Below, piece by piece: positions 16,178-26,719 of a stretch of 64,000 nucleotides of DNA. Below the pieces are notes generated by a model. That model was not told the origin of the DNA. It saw only the letters and a program-made list of their open reading frames with translations, and did not search any database. A program made the position numbers and the translations under genes. Position 1 is the first letter of the stretch. Each line of letters starts with the position of its first letter. Source of the DNA: BJGV01 sp003230615 (GTDB lineage Bacteria > Pseudomonadota > Gammaproteobacteria > Burkholderiales > Nitrosomonadaceae); the NCBI GenBank assembly GCA_963663215.1, contig OY760140.1, positions 1,426,001 through 1,490,000 on the forward strand, written 5' to 3'.

Positions 16178-16648
16178 ATGATCCTATCTCGTACTTCCCA
16201 ATACGCTATTCAAGCGCTCATTTTTATGGCCACACAACCCCGTGGCGTGGCGGTACTCAATCGCACAATCGCAGGACACTTAGGAGTGTCACCCACCTAT
16301 CTCGCCAAGGTGCTACAAGATCTGTGCAAGCGTAACTTGCTGTATTCTTCTCGAGGTAAACAAGGTGGATTCTGCCTTCGAGAACGAGGTGAGAAAATCA
16401 ATTTGATGCAGATCGTTCTTATTACCGAAGGTTCAGAATTCACGAAGGACTGCGTGCTAGGATTTAAAGTTTGTAGCGACAAGACACCTTGTCTAATGCA
16501 TGCGGAGTGGGCACCAATCAGGCAAGAAATCGTAAAATTGCTACAAGGTCAGACTTTGGGACTTCTAGCTACTACAGTTCTTAGTGGCAAATACAAGTTG
16601 ACTGATTTCCCCGCTGCTGTACTAAGTAGACAAAAGCTGCGCGCCTAA
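16178..16648 (+). CDS. Rrf2-family transcriptional regulator with three cluster-type cysteines
   Basis: This 156-residue winged-helix regulator opens MILSRTSQYAIQALIFMA (Rrf2 signature) with recognition region VSPTYLAKVLQDL. Cysteines C92, C99 and C105 form the conserved triad that holds an Fe-S cluster in IscR, NsrR and RirA relatives. The target genes are unknown; the neighbouring stress genes are obvious candidates. It stands alone on the + strand, followed by a gene remnant. Confidence 0.85.
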   Translation: MILSRTSQYAIQALIFMATQPRGVAVLNRTIAGHLGVSPTYLAKVLQDLCKRNLLYSSRGKQGGFCLRERGEKINLMQIVLITEGSEFTKDCVLGFKVCSDKTPCLMHAEWAPIRQEIVKLLQGQTLGLLATTVLSGKYKLTDFPAAVLSRQKLRA

Positions 16649-16704
16649 ATCCTATTCGTACTTGCACATTACTTTCTAGCACGCCTAAGCTGCCTATCTA
16701 TTTC

Positions 16705-16930
16705 AAAGAGCTAAATCTAATGCCTGCAGTTGGCATGGACGGCGCTGACCATCTCTTGAGCAAGATAGAAGATGGCTCAGTATGTTGCGAATACCATATC
16801 AGCTTGGGCATCACGCTATATCAAACAAGAAACTGCAACACAGCCACCAAGCGTTAAGAAAGGCGAGATCAGCGTAAGCGAAGGAAACCACAAATTTCTG
16901 CGTGAAATTTCTAGTGACAACCTTCAATCG
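16705..16930 (+). pseudogene. Fragment of an alpha/beta-hydrolase-OsmC fusion gene
   Basis: The frame from 16705 reads KELNLMPAVGMDGADHLLSK, the end of an alpha/beta-hydrolase domain. After a frame change near 16770 it continues with AQYVANTISAWASRYI and VSEGNHKFLREI, the hydrolase-to-OsmC junction of the fusion protein. Both the N-terminal hydrolase and most of the OsmC peroxidase domain are missing. This is an eroded relic; the family assignment is from pattern memory of the GADHLL...AAWASRY junction. Confidence 0.55.
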
Positions 16931-17014
16931 CTAGCTGTACTAGAGCGCGTAGAGGTTCTAGCTGGGTGTCCCTCTCAAGCGTCACGCATTGGTAATTACT
17001 GACACAGCTCATGC

Positions 17015-19738
17015 TCATGGCACATGTGTCATCTTGCTCGTAAAACTTAAACGCAGCTGCTTTTCGGTTTCGATGATCGCGAACAATGCGACGCCCACAC
17101 CGAAAATGAGCACGCCGTCGAAGAAAGGTACGGCCTCTGTGGCAAATATCTTCTGCAATGGTGCCAGATAGGTGATTGCGAGCTGAGCAACCGTGACGAC
17201 TGCTATGGTTGCCCAAACTACCTTTGTGCCACGTACCGCTTTCCAGGTAAGCGATGTGCCGTATATATTTCGTATAAAGAAAAGATAAAATATTTCCATC
17301 ATCACCAACGTATTCAGCACGATGGTACGGGCCAACTCTATTGAATAACCCTTGCCGATCGAATAGTCATATAAACCAAACACACCACAGAAAAACAATA
17401 CAGAAGCCAGTACAATTTGCCACGTTAGGCTTCCCTGTTAGTATCGGCTCGTTTCTCGGGCGTGGTGGGCGGCGCATGGTATCTGCCTCGGTGGGTTCAA
17501 AAGCTAATGCAAGGCCCAAAGTGCTGGCAGTGATTAGGTTAATCCACAAAATCTGAATAGGGGAAACCGGTAGCGTCAGTCCAAAGAGCAGTGCAACGAT
17601 AATCACCATGGCTTCGCCTGCGTTCGTCGGTAGCGTCCAGCTGATAACTTTTTTGATGTTATCGTAGACTGTGCGTCCCTCACGCACAGCAGTAACTATC
17701 GAGGCGAAATTGTCGTCCGCCAGGACAAGTTCAGCAGCTTCTTTAGCAGCCTCGCTACCTTTCATGCCCATGGCAATACCTGCATCGGCACGTTTGAGCG
17801 CAGGAGCATCGTTCACACCATCTCCGGTCATGGCAACAGTCATGCCGTTCGATTGAAGCGCCATTACAAGCCTAAGTTTGTGTTCTGGGCTAGTGCGGGC
17901 AAAAATATCTGTTTCCAAAACGGCAGTGGCTAGTGCCGCATCGTTCATTGCGTCAAGATCCAATCCGGTGAGCACATTGTCCGGGTTTTGTAATCCTATT
18001 TGTTTACCGATAGCGGCGGCCGTTCCCTTATGGTCACCAGTAATCATTTTTACACGTATCCCCGCACCGTGACATTCCGAGATCGCTTCAATTGCTTCGG
18101 AACGCGGTGGATCGATCAGACCGACCAAGCCAATCAATATCAATGCGCCTTCGACATCGGAAAACTCCAGAACCGTATGCTCTGGAGTCACCGATCTTAC
18201 CGCAAACGCCAATACCCGCTGACCTTGCGCCGCGATGCCCTCGGCCTTTTCGTGCCAATAGGATTGATTCAAGGGTTCCGTGCCGCCTGCTGCACCGCGC
18301 TGTTCCTCGCACATTGAGAGAAGTTGCTCCGGCGCACCTTTCACAGCAACGAATGCGTGGTTTTCGTGGTCATGATTCAGTATAGCCATGAAACGGTGCT
18401 TGGCGTTGAACGGAATAGCGTCGGTACGCGTCCACTCAGATAACTCCTTTCGGACGTCCATTCCGATCTTGCCCGAGAGCGCTAGTAACGCGCCCTCCAT
18501 CGGGTCTCCTTCAACAGTCTAGACGCCCTCTCGTTCATGCAAAGACGCGTCATTGCACAACGCGGCTGCACGGCCAAGCTCCTCAAGGATCGCGTGATCA
18601 CGCCCGTTCACACCGGAATCATTGAGCTTAATGGCACCATTGGGTTCATAGCCGTTCCCGTCGATCGAAAAAATGTGTGTATCCATCACAACTGAGGCGA
18701 CCATCATTTCATTGCCAGTTAGCGTGCCGGTCTTGTCGGTACAGATCACCGATACTGAGCCCAGAGTTTCAATAGCGGGCAAGCGCCGGACGATGGCGTT
18801 GCGACCAGCCATTGCCTGTACGCCGACAGCGAGAGTGATTGTGAGGACGGCAGGTAGGCCTTCCGGTATGGCTGCCACTGACAGACCCACCACCGCCATG
18901 AACAATTCGTTAAACTCAAAATGTTCGAAAAATACCCGAAAATGAGCAGTATTACTGCGATCAGCAAAATCAGAATTGTCAGCCATCGGGCGAACACATT
19001 CATTTGCGCGCCCAGCGGAGTAGTCAGCATTTCGACCTTAGAGAGCATGCTACTGATGCGCCCGATTTCCGTTTCGGTTCCGGTTCCGACCACGACTCCT
19101 TTGCCCTGACCACTGGTTACCAGCGTGCCACTGAATGCCATGCATACTCTGTCCCCCAACGCTGCATTGGCTGCTACAGGCTGGGTATGTTTGTCAACCG
19201 GAACGGATTCGCCGGTGAGTATGGCCTCCTGAATTTGCAAGCCGTGGGCTTGCAGCAAACGTAGGTCGGCTGGCACTTTGTCCCCTGCCTCCAGTAGTAC
19301 GATGTCACCCGGAACCAGTAGTTCTCCTTCAATGCTCTGGCGATTACCGTCACGTACAACGGACGAGCGAAGGGCAAGCATTCGGCGGATTGAATCCATC
19401 GCCTTTTCCGCCTTACCCTCCTGAAAGAAACCGATCCCGGCATTGGCGAAAACCACCGCTACAATGACCAACGTATCGACAAGATGATCCAACATCATCG
19501 TGATGCCGGCGCAACCCAAAAGCACGTAAATCAGAATATTGTGGAAATGCAGAAGAAAGCGGAGCAACGCGCTGCGTTTTGCTGCCTCTGGCAGACGGTT
19601 CGAACCATGAGTTTCTAGTCGTGTAGCCGCTTCCGTTTGACTGAGGCCATTAGCCGTTGTTTTCAAGGCGTGTAGCGCAGTATCCGCTGCACGTTCATGC
19701 CAGTTGTTGTTTGTCCCCTCCTTGCCACTCCTACTCAT
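17015..19738 (-). pseudogene. P2-type cation-transporting ATPase, inactivated
   Basis: The pieces together form one P-type ATPase of about 900 residues: N-terminal cation-ATPase domain (ANGLSQTEAATRLETHGSN), actuator motif LTGESVPVDK, phosphorylation site ICTDKTGTLTGNEMM, hinge MTGDGVNDAPALKRADAGIA and C-terminal membrane domain. It resembles SERCA/PMCA-like or Na/K-like bacterial pumps. Three lesions split it: a frameshift near 18910-18930, an in-frame TAG at 18519-18521 where the family has Trp (before TVEGDPMEGAL), and a frameshift near 17400-17440. All catalytic motifs remain readable, so loss is recent. It lies among Usp, hemerythrin and antiporter genes. Confidence 0.88.
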
Positions 19739-19883
19739 TGCCCTCTGCCCTTTTTAACAAAGAGAAAACACCAGTATAGGTAGACGAAAGCTGCGCAGCT
19801 AATGGAACCCCCTGATTCAATGGCAGCCCAACCAAGTAACCATTAATTCAGCAGAGAGCAGAACGCTAGTCGCATTCGCACAT

Positions 19884-20444
19884 TCATTTGTCACTAGATG
19901 ACCGTGCAAGTTGATCACACACCAAGTGAAAGCGATCCTCAATAGCCTCACCAAATATAGGATCTGGTTTAGTCCGTGTCTCGGTTTTAATTTTCTTCCA
20001 GTCATCGTCATTCAGTAGTTTTTCAGCCAACACAAAAAGACCTTGTTCTTCCTGGTCCATATGGGCTCGAAGAGCAGTGACATATAGGCGACCAGGTGCC
20101 TCTATCTCCTGTAGCTGCATAATCTCACTCTCACAGTTGATGATGTTCTCAAGTTTTTCGTAAAAGTGCGCTCCAGACTCTCCTATCGTATGATGCTGCC
20201 TAGTAATTTCTGCGACATCTTGTTCTGCACTGGAATCGCGCTCCAAAAGAAGTGAAAAAATGGCCTCCTCCCTTGGGTGATGAATAAGATCGGAATACTG
20301 AGTCATGTAATATAGGATATCAGTCATGAACTGGTAATCAGGATCTTCTCCTCTATGCAAGAGATCTAACTGTGCATCGAGCAAATTGAGTAGTTTTTTG
20401 AAATTTACGTGCTCATTTCTTAAGTTAAAAATTTCTTTTGCCAT
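19884..20444 (-). CDS. Hemerythrin-domain protein
   Basis: This 186-residue four-helix protein carries the histidine and acidic ligands of hemerythrin-like domains: NEHVNF near residue 12, LIHHPREEAIF near 56, RQHHTIGES near 85 and RAHMDQEEQGLF near 130. Such domains bind a di-iron centre and sense or store oxygen or protect iron-sulfur proteins. It is monocistronic on the - strand between the dead ATPase and the CPA2 antiporter. Confidence 0.82.
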   Translation of the reverse strand: MAKEIFNLRNEHVNFKKLLNLLDAQLDLLHRGEDPDYQFMTDILYYMTQYSDLIHHPREEAIFSLLLERDSSAEQDVAEITRQHHTIGESGAHFYEKLENIINCESEIMQLQEIEAPGRLYVTALRAHMDQEEQGLFVLAEKLLNDDDWKKIKTETRTKPDPIFGEAIEDRFHLVCDQLARSSSDK

Positions 20445-20583
20445 GACCGTCTCTCTTCAATTGAAAGGTAAAACACATAGATTAACGCTTGAAAATTTGA
20501 TGTCTTATCAGGATTCCTAGCATAACAATATCGGCGGTGCGCGGTCTAACCTATCAATGCCATTATGGGAAGCACCATTTGCT

Positions 20584-21765
20584 CTACATATTGATGAATG
20601 TTGGCTCGACACTCTTCACATGTTTAAGCACCCTACTCGTAATCACTGGCCCAACGATTTCAAACACCACAGTTGAACCAATTACAATAGGCAAAATAGT
20701 ATCTTTCAGTTCGGGGAAACGCTGAGAGGCCAATAGAGCCATGCCAAGCGCTACGCCAGCTTGCGGAAGCAAACTAAGTCCCATCCAGCGCTGTATTATT
20801 GCTTCTGCCCCAGAGAACCGAGCAGCAATTCCAGCACCACAGTATGTACCTACTGTTCGGGCAAGAATATAAACTACGGCAATCCACCCCACCGTGAGCA
20901 ATTCAGCGACATGTAGTGAGGCGCCCGCAAGCAGGAAGAATAGAATCATGAATGGCCACTCAATACCGTTAATTTCGTTAAAAACTCTTTCATGATGTGA
21001 TGCCAAGGAAGCAACAGTGCTCCCCATCATTATGGCCGCAAGAATAGGAGAAAGATCCAACCAAACAGCTATTCCCGCGCACAATGCCACCAGTCCTAAC
21101 GCTTCTGCTAGTGTAGGTTCCCCCGGCTGGATTCGACCGGACAGATAGGCCATTGGCAAACCCAACGCCAATCCAAGTAAAAGGCTGCCGCCAATTTCAC
21201 CAAATCCGGACACAAGCGCATCAGTAGTTCCGCCTTGACCACTGATTGCACTGACTGCTGCTAACATAAAGCTGAAGATCAACAATCCCCAGGCATCATC
21301 CAGGGCAACGATACTGAGCATAATGTCAACAAACTTTCCCTTTGCTCTCATTTCTTTCACTACATCCAACAAACCTGCAGGAGCAGTAGCAGTAGCAATG
21401 CCGGCCAATAACAAAACAACTACTAGTTCTACACCCAATGCGAGTAAACAAAGTGCCACTGTCATCATTGCACCTACTACTTTTACAGCTGTTATCCACA
21501 GAACCGATCGACCATGCTCACGCATAGCAGAAATTGAAATCCGTTGGCCCAGCAGGAAACCCACCATGCTCAGTGCAATATGCGTTAGCAGTGGAAACCA
21601 ATCTTCTATAAAAACTTCAGGTAACAAAGAAAAACCGGAAGGTCCTATCAGTAGACCAGTTAACAGTAGTAGCGAAACTCTTGGTAATGGTGTGTGACGG
21701 CCTACAAGATCGGCCATCAATCCTAAAAGAAACATACCTCCTAGAGCTAACAGTATTGTATGCAT
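20584..21765 (-). CDS. Cation:proton antiporter, CPA2 family
   Basis: This protein of about 393 residues has 10-12 hydrophobic segments. The N-terminal GLMADLVGRHTPLPRVSLLL and LTGLLIGPSG are typical of Na+/H+ or K+/H+ exchangers of the CPA2 group, and IVALDDAWGLLIFS contains the conserved Asp-Asp pair for cation binding. It lacks the C-terminal TrkA-N domain of KefB/C. I prefer the Met at 21765 (MHTILLALGG); the frame opens at 21786. It exchanges monovalent cations for protons at the inner membrane. Confidence 0.82.
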   Translation of the reverse strand: MHTILLALGGMFLLGLMADLVGRHTPLPRVSLLLLTGLLIGPSGFSLLPEVFIEDWFPLLTHIALSMVGFLLGQRISISAMREHGRSVLWITAVKVVGAMMTVALCLLALGVELVVVLLLAGIATATAPAGLLDVVKEMRAKGKFVDIMLSIVALDDAWGLLIFSFMLAAVSAISGQGGTTDALVSGFGEIGGSLLLGLALGLPMAYLSGRIQPGEPTLAEALGLVALCAGIAVWLDLSPILAAIMMGSTVASLASHHERVFNEINGIEWPFMILFFLLAGASLHVAELLTVGWIAVVYILARTVGTYCGAGIAARFSGAEAIIQRWMGLSLLPQAGVALGMALLASQRFPELKDTILPIVIGSTVVFEIVGPVITSRVLKHVKSVEPTFINM

Positions 21766-21925
21766 ATCGGTGCTCTCAAGCACCATGATTAATCTTCACT
21801 AATGTTAGTCCTATCATTTTATACATTGTGTACGACATCCCAAAAATAGCTCCCGGAATTCCTATAAAGGTGCGCGGTGCTTGTGTTACGGCAAAAAAAG
21901 TTGAAGAAACCAATCTTATATTGGT

Positions 21926-21956
21926 AAATGTCTGCTTTTGGCACAAAGCAGACATA
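21926..21956. repeat. Dispersed hairpin repeat, copy 4
   Basis: AATGTCTGC, TTTTGGCACAAA, GCAGACAT; arms are perfectly paired over 8 bp. Confidence 0.75.
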
Positions 21957-22181
21957 TTAGTTTTTAGTATTAAAAATGGCTATTAGGTTTTCAATATAAA
22001 GGTCCGTACCATTTGGCTCTCCGTCATTATCAATTCCTTTCTTAGCAAACATTAACGACAATTTTTCTAGAATTTCATCTATTTGTTTCTCTGATAGTTC
22101 CAATGAGTGCTTGCGCGTTGCAAATTGGCCTTTAGCTAGATACTCTCCTTCTTTTTTTGCATTCTCTAAACTCTCTATCAA
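21957..22181 (-). CDS. Small hypothetical protein
   Basis: This 74-residue charged, helical protein (ESLENAKKEGEYLAKGQF then HSLELSEKQIDEILEKLSLM) belongs to no known family. It ends directly at a hairpin repeat that could act as its terminator. No clear ribosome binding site precedes the start. Codon use looks protein-like but support is limited to the open frame. Confidence 0.35.
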   Translation of the reverse strand: MIESLENAKKEGEYLAKGQFATRKHSLELSEKQIDEILEKLSLMFAKKGIDNDGEPNGTDLYIENLIAIFNTKN

Positions 22182-22184
22182 CTC

Positions 22185-22542
22185 ACTTGGTTGTATATGT
22201 TTTATTCAGAAATCTAAATCCAAATCACTAAGGAAGAATTGCATTTTTTAGGTAATTATTTTTAGATTGTAACTTCTACTTAGTTAGTTTTTCTTGCCTA
22301 CCAACAATTGGGTGCCAAGTTGATAATGAGTCTACAATATAATTATATGTTCGAGGTCACTAGATGAACGTCCGCTTTTGGCGCAAAGCAGACGTTCACG
22401 GTTTCCTACTTGTTTGGTTATTTGTTTTTTTAGGCAATATGGGTTATATACGTGTTCAGCTTTTATAATTATTCATGCTCGCACTGGTAACATGAAGAAA
22501 TATCGATACGACATTTAATAATAAGTAAGGGGAGACAAAGAT
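22185..22542. other. Intergenic with one hairpin repeat
   Basis: Apart from the hairpin at 22365-22398 I see no gene. It contains the promoter region of the sulfatase gene. Confidence 0.4.
22365..22398. repeat. 34-bp dispersed hairpin repeat, copy 5
   Basis: TGAACGTCCGC, TTTTGGCGCAAA, GCAGACGTTCA; this copy is closest to the consensus, with arms pairing except for one C/A position. Confidence 0.85.
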
Positions 22543-24156
22543 ATGTTCACCATCAAAAATCGCGTTCGGATAATGACATTGCTACTTGCGTCTGTCGTGG
22601 CAGTAACATTAACTGCTCCTGCACAAGCTGCCAAACCGAAAAAACCCAATATTCTGGTGATCTGGGGCGATGATATCGGCATTACGAATATCAGTGCATA
22701 TAGCCACGGGATAATGGGCTATAAAACGCCCAATATCGACCGTATTGCCAATGAAGGTGCTTTGTTCACAGACTACTACGCTGAACAAAGTTGTACGGCC
22801 GGTCGGTCGAATTTTGTCACTGGCCAGATTCCGTTTCGCACCGGGTTGACCAAAGTCGGCTTGCCGGGTGCGAAGAAGGGCCTAAGCCACAAGGACCCGA
22901 CCATCGCCGAGTTGCTGAAGAACCACGGCTATGCCACCGGGCAGTTCGGCAAGAACCACCTGGGTGACCGCAACGAGTATCTGCCCACGGTGCATGGTTT
23001 CGACGAGTACTCCGGTGTCTTGTACCACCTGAACGCCCTAGAAGAACCGGAGAATTTAGACTACCCGAAGAATCCTGAGTTTCGAGAAAAGTTTGGACCG
23101 CGTAATGTACTTCACACGTGGGCCACCGATAAATTTGACAAAACGGATCATCCGCGCTGGGGTGTAGTTGGAAAGCAGAAGATCAAGGACGACGGTGCGC
23201 TGACCAAGAAGCGCATGGAAACGTATGACCAGGAAACCCTCGACTATTCCCTCAAATTCATCGACAAGGCCGTCAAAGACGACAAGCCCTTCTTCGTCTG
23301 GCATAACGCCACACGCATGCATGTCTTCACGCACTTGTCCAAGAAGTACCAGGACATGGTTCCGGAGAAGGGGCTTTACGGCGCCGGCATGACCGAGTTC
23401 GATGATGATATCGGCGTCCTGTTGAAGAAACTCGACGATCTCGGTATTGCCGAAAATACCATCGTCATCATCTCGACCGACAACGGCGCCGAGGTGTTCA
23501 CTTGGCCGGACGGGGGTAGCACACCTTTTCGCGGCGAAAAGGCCACGACCTAGGAAGGCGGTTTCCGTGTGCCGGCCGTGGTGCGCTGGCCCGGCGTGAT
23601 CAAACCGGGAACCGTAATCAACGACATCTTTTCCCATTTGGACTGGATGCCGACCTTGTTGACTGCGGCCGGAGAACCGGGCGTCAAGGAGAAGCTCCTA
23701 AAAGGACACAAAGCGAATGGCAAGAAATTCAAAGTGCATCTGGATGGTTACGACCAGACCGCCCTGCTTAAGGGTTAAGGACCTGGTGCGCGTAAGGAGA
23801 TCTTCTACATCACCGACGACGGCGACATGTCAGCGTTGCGCCATGGCAAGTGGAAGGTGCTTTTCACCCAGCAGAAATCAACGGGGATGGATGTATGGCG
23901 CGAGCCCCTGTCTCATACACGCATGCCAATACTTGTCGATCTTCATGCAGATCCGTTTGAAGCAGCGATATCGCGTGGTCACAGTTACGAATATGACAAA
24001 TGGGCCGCTGAGCGGATGCTTGTGTTTGTCCCCGCCCAAGCTGTCGTCGCTAAATTTCTTGCAACCTTTAAGGATTTCCCACCAAGGATGAAGCCGGCCA
24101 GTTTCAGTGTTGGTGACGCACTCTTACACATCCAGGCAGCTTCGCAGGGAAGATAG
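22543..24156 (+). pseudogene. Arylsulfatase (Cys-type) with two in-frame stops
   Basis: The full frame is 538 codons, the normal length for a secreted arylsulfatase. It has a signal peptide (LLLASVVAVTLTAPAQA) and metal ligands in NILVIWGDDIG. The CTAGRS site carries the cysteine that an FGE-type enzyme would turn into formylglycine, and STDNGAE closes the metal site. Only two lesions interrupt it: TAG at 23551-23553, in KATT-x-EGGFRVP where relatives have Trp, and TAA at 23776-23778. No frameshift occurs. GGGGAG precedes the start. The first part (336 residues) keeps the active site but lacks the C-terminal subdomain, so activity is doubtful. Confidence 0.9.
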
Positions 24157-24224
24157 AAAGTCACAAAAATAAGGGGGCGTATTATGGCGCGCTCACCTTA
24201 CTGCTCAGATGAAGAAGTTGACCG

Positions 24225-25139
24225 ATGAATATGAAAAATTCATTCTTATTTGCAGTCACTTCGCTCATTTTCTTCGCATCGCTGTTGTTGGCTCAGGATG
24301 CAAAACCTGCTGCCAGCGCTAAGGACACGGAACCTGCCGCAGACGGTGATAAAGCCAGTCTCGCAAACCAAGCGACGAATCCAGCAGCGGCGCTGATCCA
24401 ATTTCAACTGCAAAACATTTTTGCTCCCAGCAACCGTGGCGCAAGTGGCTACGCGAACACCTTCATCGTTCAACCCGTCATCCCGTTCAGTATGGGCAAA
24501 GATAGCTATTTCCAGAACATAATCACCCGGACCACACTGCCAATCTCCACCAGCGCGAACCCAGATGGACCGATGACTAGCGTCACTGGTCTTGGCGATA
24601 CCACAATGATTGCAGTGGCCGCGCACAGAGCGAAGATCAGCAAGACGCTCGGATACGTGTGGGGACCCATCGCCGCGATGCAACTCCCGACGGCAACATC
24701 CGATCGAACTGGCAAAGACAAGTATTCGCTCGGAGGTGGTGCACTGTTAATGTTTAGCAAAGGTGGTTTATTCACTGATGGGGATACGCTGCAGTTTGGC
24801 ATATACGGCTACAATCTATGGTCTGCCGCGGGCAGGGACAGCCGTCCCAACGTTAATACCCTGTTCATGGGCCCGATCCTTAACTATCACTTCAACAAGT
24901 TTCTCGGGCAAAAGGGCTGGTACTTGCGCTGGACGGACGAACTACAAAGCTACGACTAGAAACAAGACGGTAGTCACACGGCGGCTATTCCCGTCGGCGG
25001 TGCGCTGGGCAGAGTGTTCGCTATCGGTAAGATGCCTATCAATGTCTTTTTCTGGGGCAACTACAATGCGGCGTATCGTGGCAGCGTGAACTCGAGGTGG
25101 ACCCTCAAGCTCAATGTGACACTTCTGTTCCCGAAATAG
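24225..25139 (+). pseudogene. Outer-membrane beta-barrel transporter, one in-frame TAG
   Basis: A signal peptide (SFLFAVTSLIFFASLLLA) and a strand-rich barrel with LPTATSDRTGKDKYSLG-type repeats resemble the transporter group near Phenol_MetA_deg. The frame continues past TAG at 24957-24959 to TAG at 25137, ending in a C-terminal strand NVTLLFPK, which gives 305 codons in all. The stop sits in LQSYD-x-KQDG, where Trp is plausible. The truncated product lacks several C-terminal strands and probably cannot insert. It lies 68 bp after the sulfatase frame and before an OprB porin. Confidence 0.72.
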
Positions 25140-25175
25140 GGCCTAGCCAGTGTTCGCAGTGGAAGCCTAATTATT

Positions 25176-26591
25176 ATGGTTACTATCAAAAAACGTATGG
25201 TTAACGCCCCTGCTGTATGGGATCGCAACATGAATATGAATTGCCCCAGCGCGATGATGCGAAAGCTTGAGGTGGCGCTGGTTGTTTTTGCGATGATGGG
25301 ACTGCCGTCGTTGTCCTTTGCAGAATCCGAAACCGCGGCAGCGGATCAGCCGCCGGCGCCATGGAAAGGGGATATCTGGACCCGGGAAAGTCTAACCGGC
25401 GACTGGGGAGGGCTGCGCACCGATCTGCACGACCACGGCATCGACATCGGTCTCAGGCAGTCGCATTACGGGCAATGGGTTTCGAGCGGTGGTGTCCGAA
25501 AGAACGGTGAGTACGGCGCAACGATTGACTACCGGTCCCACATTGACTTGAAAAAGCTCTTCGGCTCTTGGGAAGGCTTGTCACTCGACATACATGCCAG
25601 AACGCGCTATGGTCAAGATGTCAACGCCGATGCGGGTGATTTAGTACTTCAGAACACGGGGTTGCTAATGCCGGCTCCGGGTGAGTACCATGGAACGGAC
25701 GTCACCGGGCTCACGCTCACGCAGATGTTCCCATTTTTCGGCAAGCCCGCCATGATCAACGGTGGCATACTCGACGTCATCGATCTTGTGACCGGATTCT
25801 TCCCCAACGTTGGCTACGGACAGGAAGGCTTCATGAACGTCAACGCCCAGGTCAGCGCCTTACCGTGGTTCGGCGCCGTTCAGGGCCTTTCCTTGTATGG
25901 CGGGTGGGTGACGACCATTAATCCAGAGCATAAGTCGCCCGAGACCGGATTCCTCGTCACCGGCACCGAAAACGAGTCGAATTCGTTGGGCAGCGTCTCA
26001 GACGCGTTCGACAAAGGCGTCTGGCTGGCCGGGTTCCATAGGTTCTTTTGGAAACTAGGCGACAAGCGCGACAAGCCGGGCTACTTTATGGTCTTCGCCG
26101 CTGGGTCGACGAGGGATCAAAAATCCAACGAACCACACGACCACGTAATCATCCCCGGGCGGGGCATTGTGAACACCAATCAGAGTAAGAAGCCATGGGA
26201 CGTCGCCCTCTATGTTTACCAGGAATTTGGGCACACGGCTGGCAACCCCGATCGGAAGACCACAATCACGCTCGGTGGGACTGTGGGCCCAGGCAATCCG
26301 CAATTTGCGCAATTTAATGTGTTCGCTAACCTCGAGACGTTCGGTCTCATGAAGTCACGCCCGCATGACCGGATGGGAGTGGCCGGGTGGGGCAACCTTC
26401 TCTCCGACAATTTCAAGAATTTGGTGTCTCCGGTAATCAACCTTCGAGATTTGTGGGGCGTTGAAGTCTACTACAGCGTACAGATCATCCCGTCAGTCCA
26501 TCTCACGGCTGACCTGCAGTTCGTCCAGAACGAGCGGGATAAAGACAACATCGCGGTCATTCCCGCGGTCCGCCTCGTCACAGATTTCTGA
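25176..26591 (+). CDS. Carbohydrate-selective porin, OprB family
   Basis: This is a 471-codon frame. Residues up to about 50 include several possible starts; the Met near residue 27 (MMRKLEVALVVFAMMGL) gives the best signal peptide. The mature protein opens DIWTRESLTGDWGGLRTDLHDHG, the OprB hallmark, and ends with the barrel-closing AVIPAVRLVTDF. It forms an outer-membrane channel for sugars or similar solutes. Together with the sulfatase and the other barrel it looks like an uptake set for a sulfated compound. This block is visibly more GC-rich than its surroundings, suggesting transfer. Confidence 0.88.
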   Translation: MVTIKKRMVNAPAVWDRNMNMNCPSAMMRKLEVALVVFAMMGLPSLSFAESETAAADQPPAPWKGDIWTRESLTGDWGGLRTDLHDHGIDIGLRQSHYGQWVSSGGVRKNGEYGATIDYRSHIDLKKLFGSWEGLSLDIHARTRYGQDVNADAGDLVLQNTGLLMPAPGEYHGTDVTGLTLTQMFPFFGKPAMINGGILDVIDLVTGFFPNVGYGQEGFMNVNAQVSALPWFGAVQGLSLYGGWVTTINPEHKSPETGFLVTGTENESNSLGSVSDAFDKGVWLAGFHRFFWKLGDKRDKPGYFMVFAAGSTRDQKSNEPHDHVIIPGRGIVNTNQSKKPWDVALYVYQEFGHTAGNPDRKTTITLGGTVGPGNPQFAQFNVFANLETFGLMKSRPHDRMGVAGWGNLLSDNFKNLVSPVINLRDLWGVEVYYSVQIIPSVHLTADLQFVQNERDKDNIAVIPAVRLVTDF

Positions 26592-26604
26592 AGCCGGAAA
26601 GAAC

Positions 26605-26700
26605 GACAACCCCTAGTTTGGAACAACCTCACTTCCTTATCAATGTAGCACCTACCCCTCTTTCCTTTCTACACAATTTTGGCGAAAAAAATTGAACATT
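26605..26700 (+). repeat. Composite intergenic repeat, copy 3
   Basis: It contains CTAGTTTGGAACAACC, CACTTCCTTATC and AATGTAGCACCTACCCC, then AATTTTGGCGAAAAAAATTG, matching 60110-60200 closely. Confidence 0.6.
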
Positions 26701-26719
26701 TCCTTTTCTAATAAATTGG

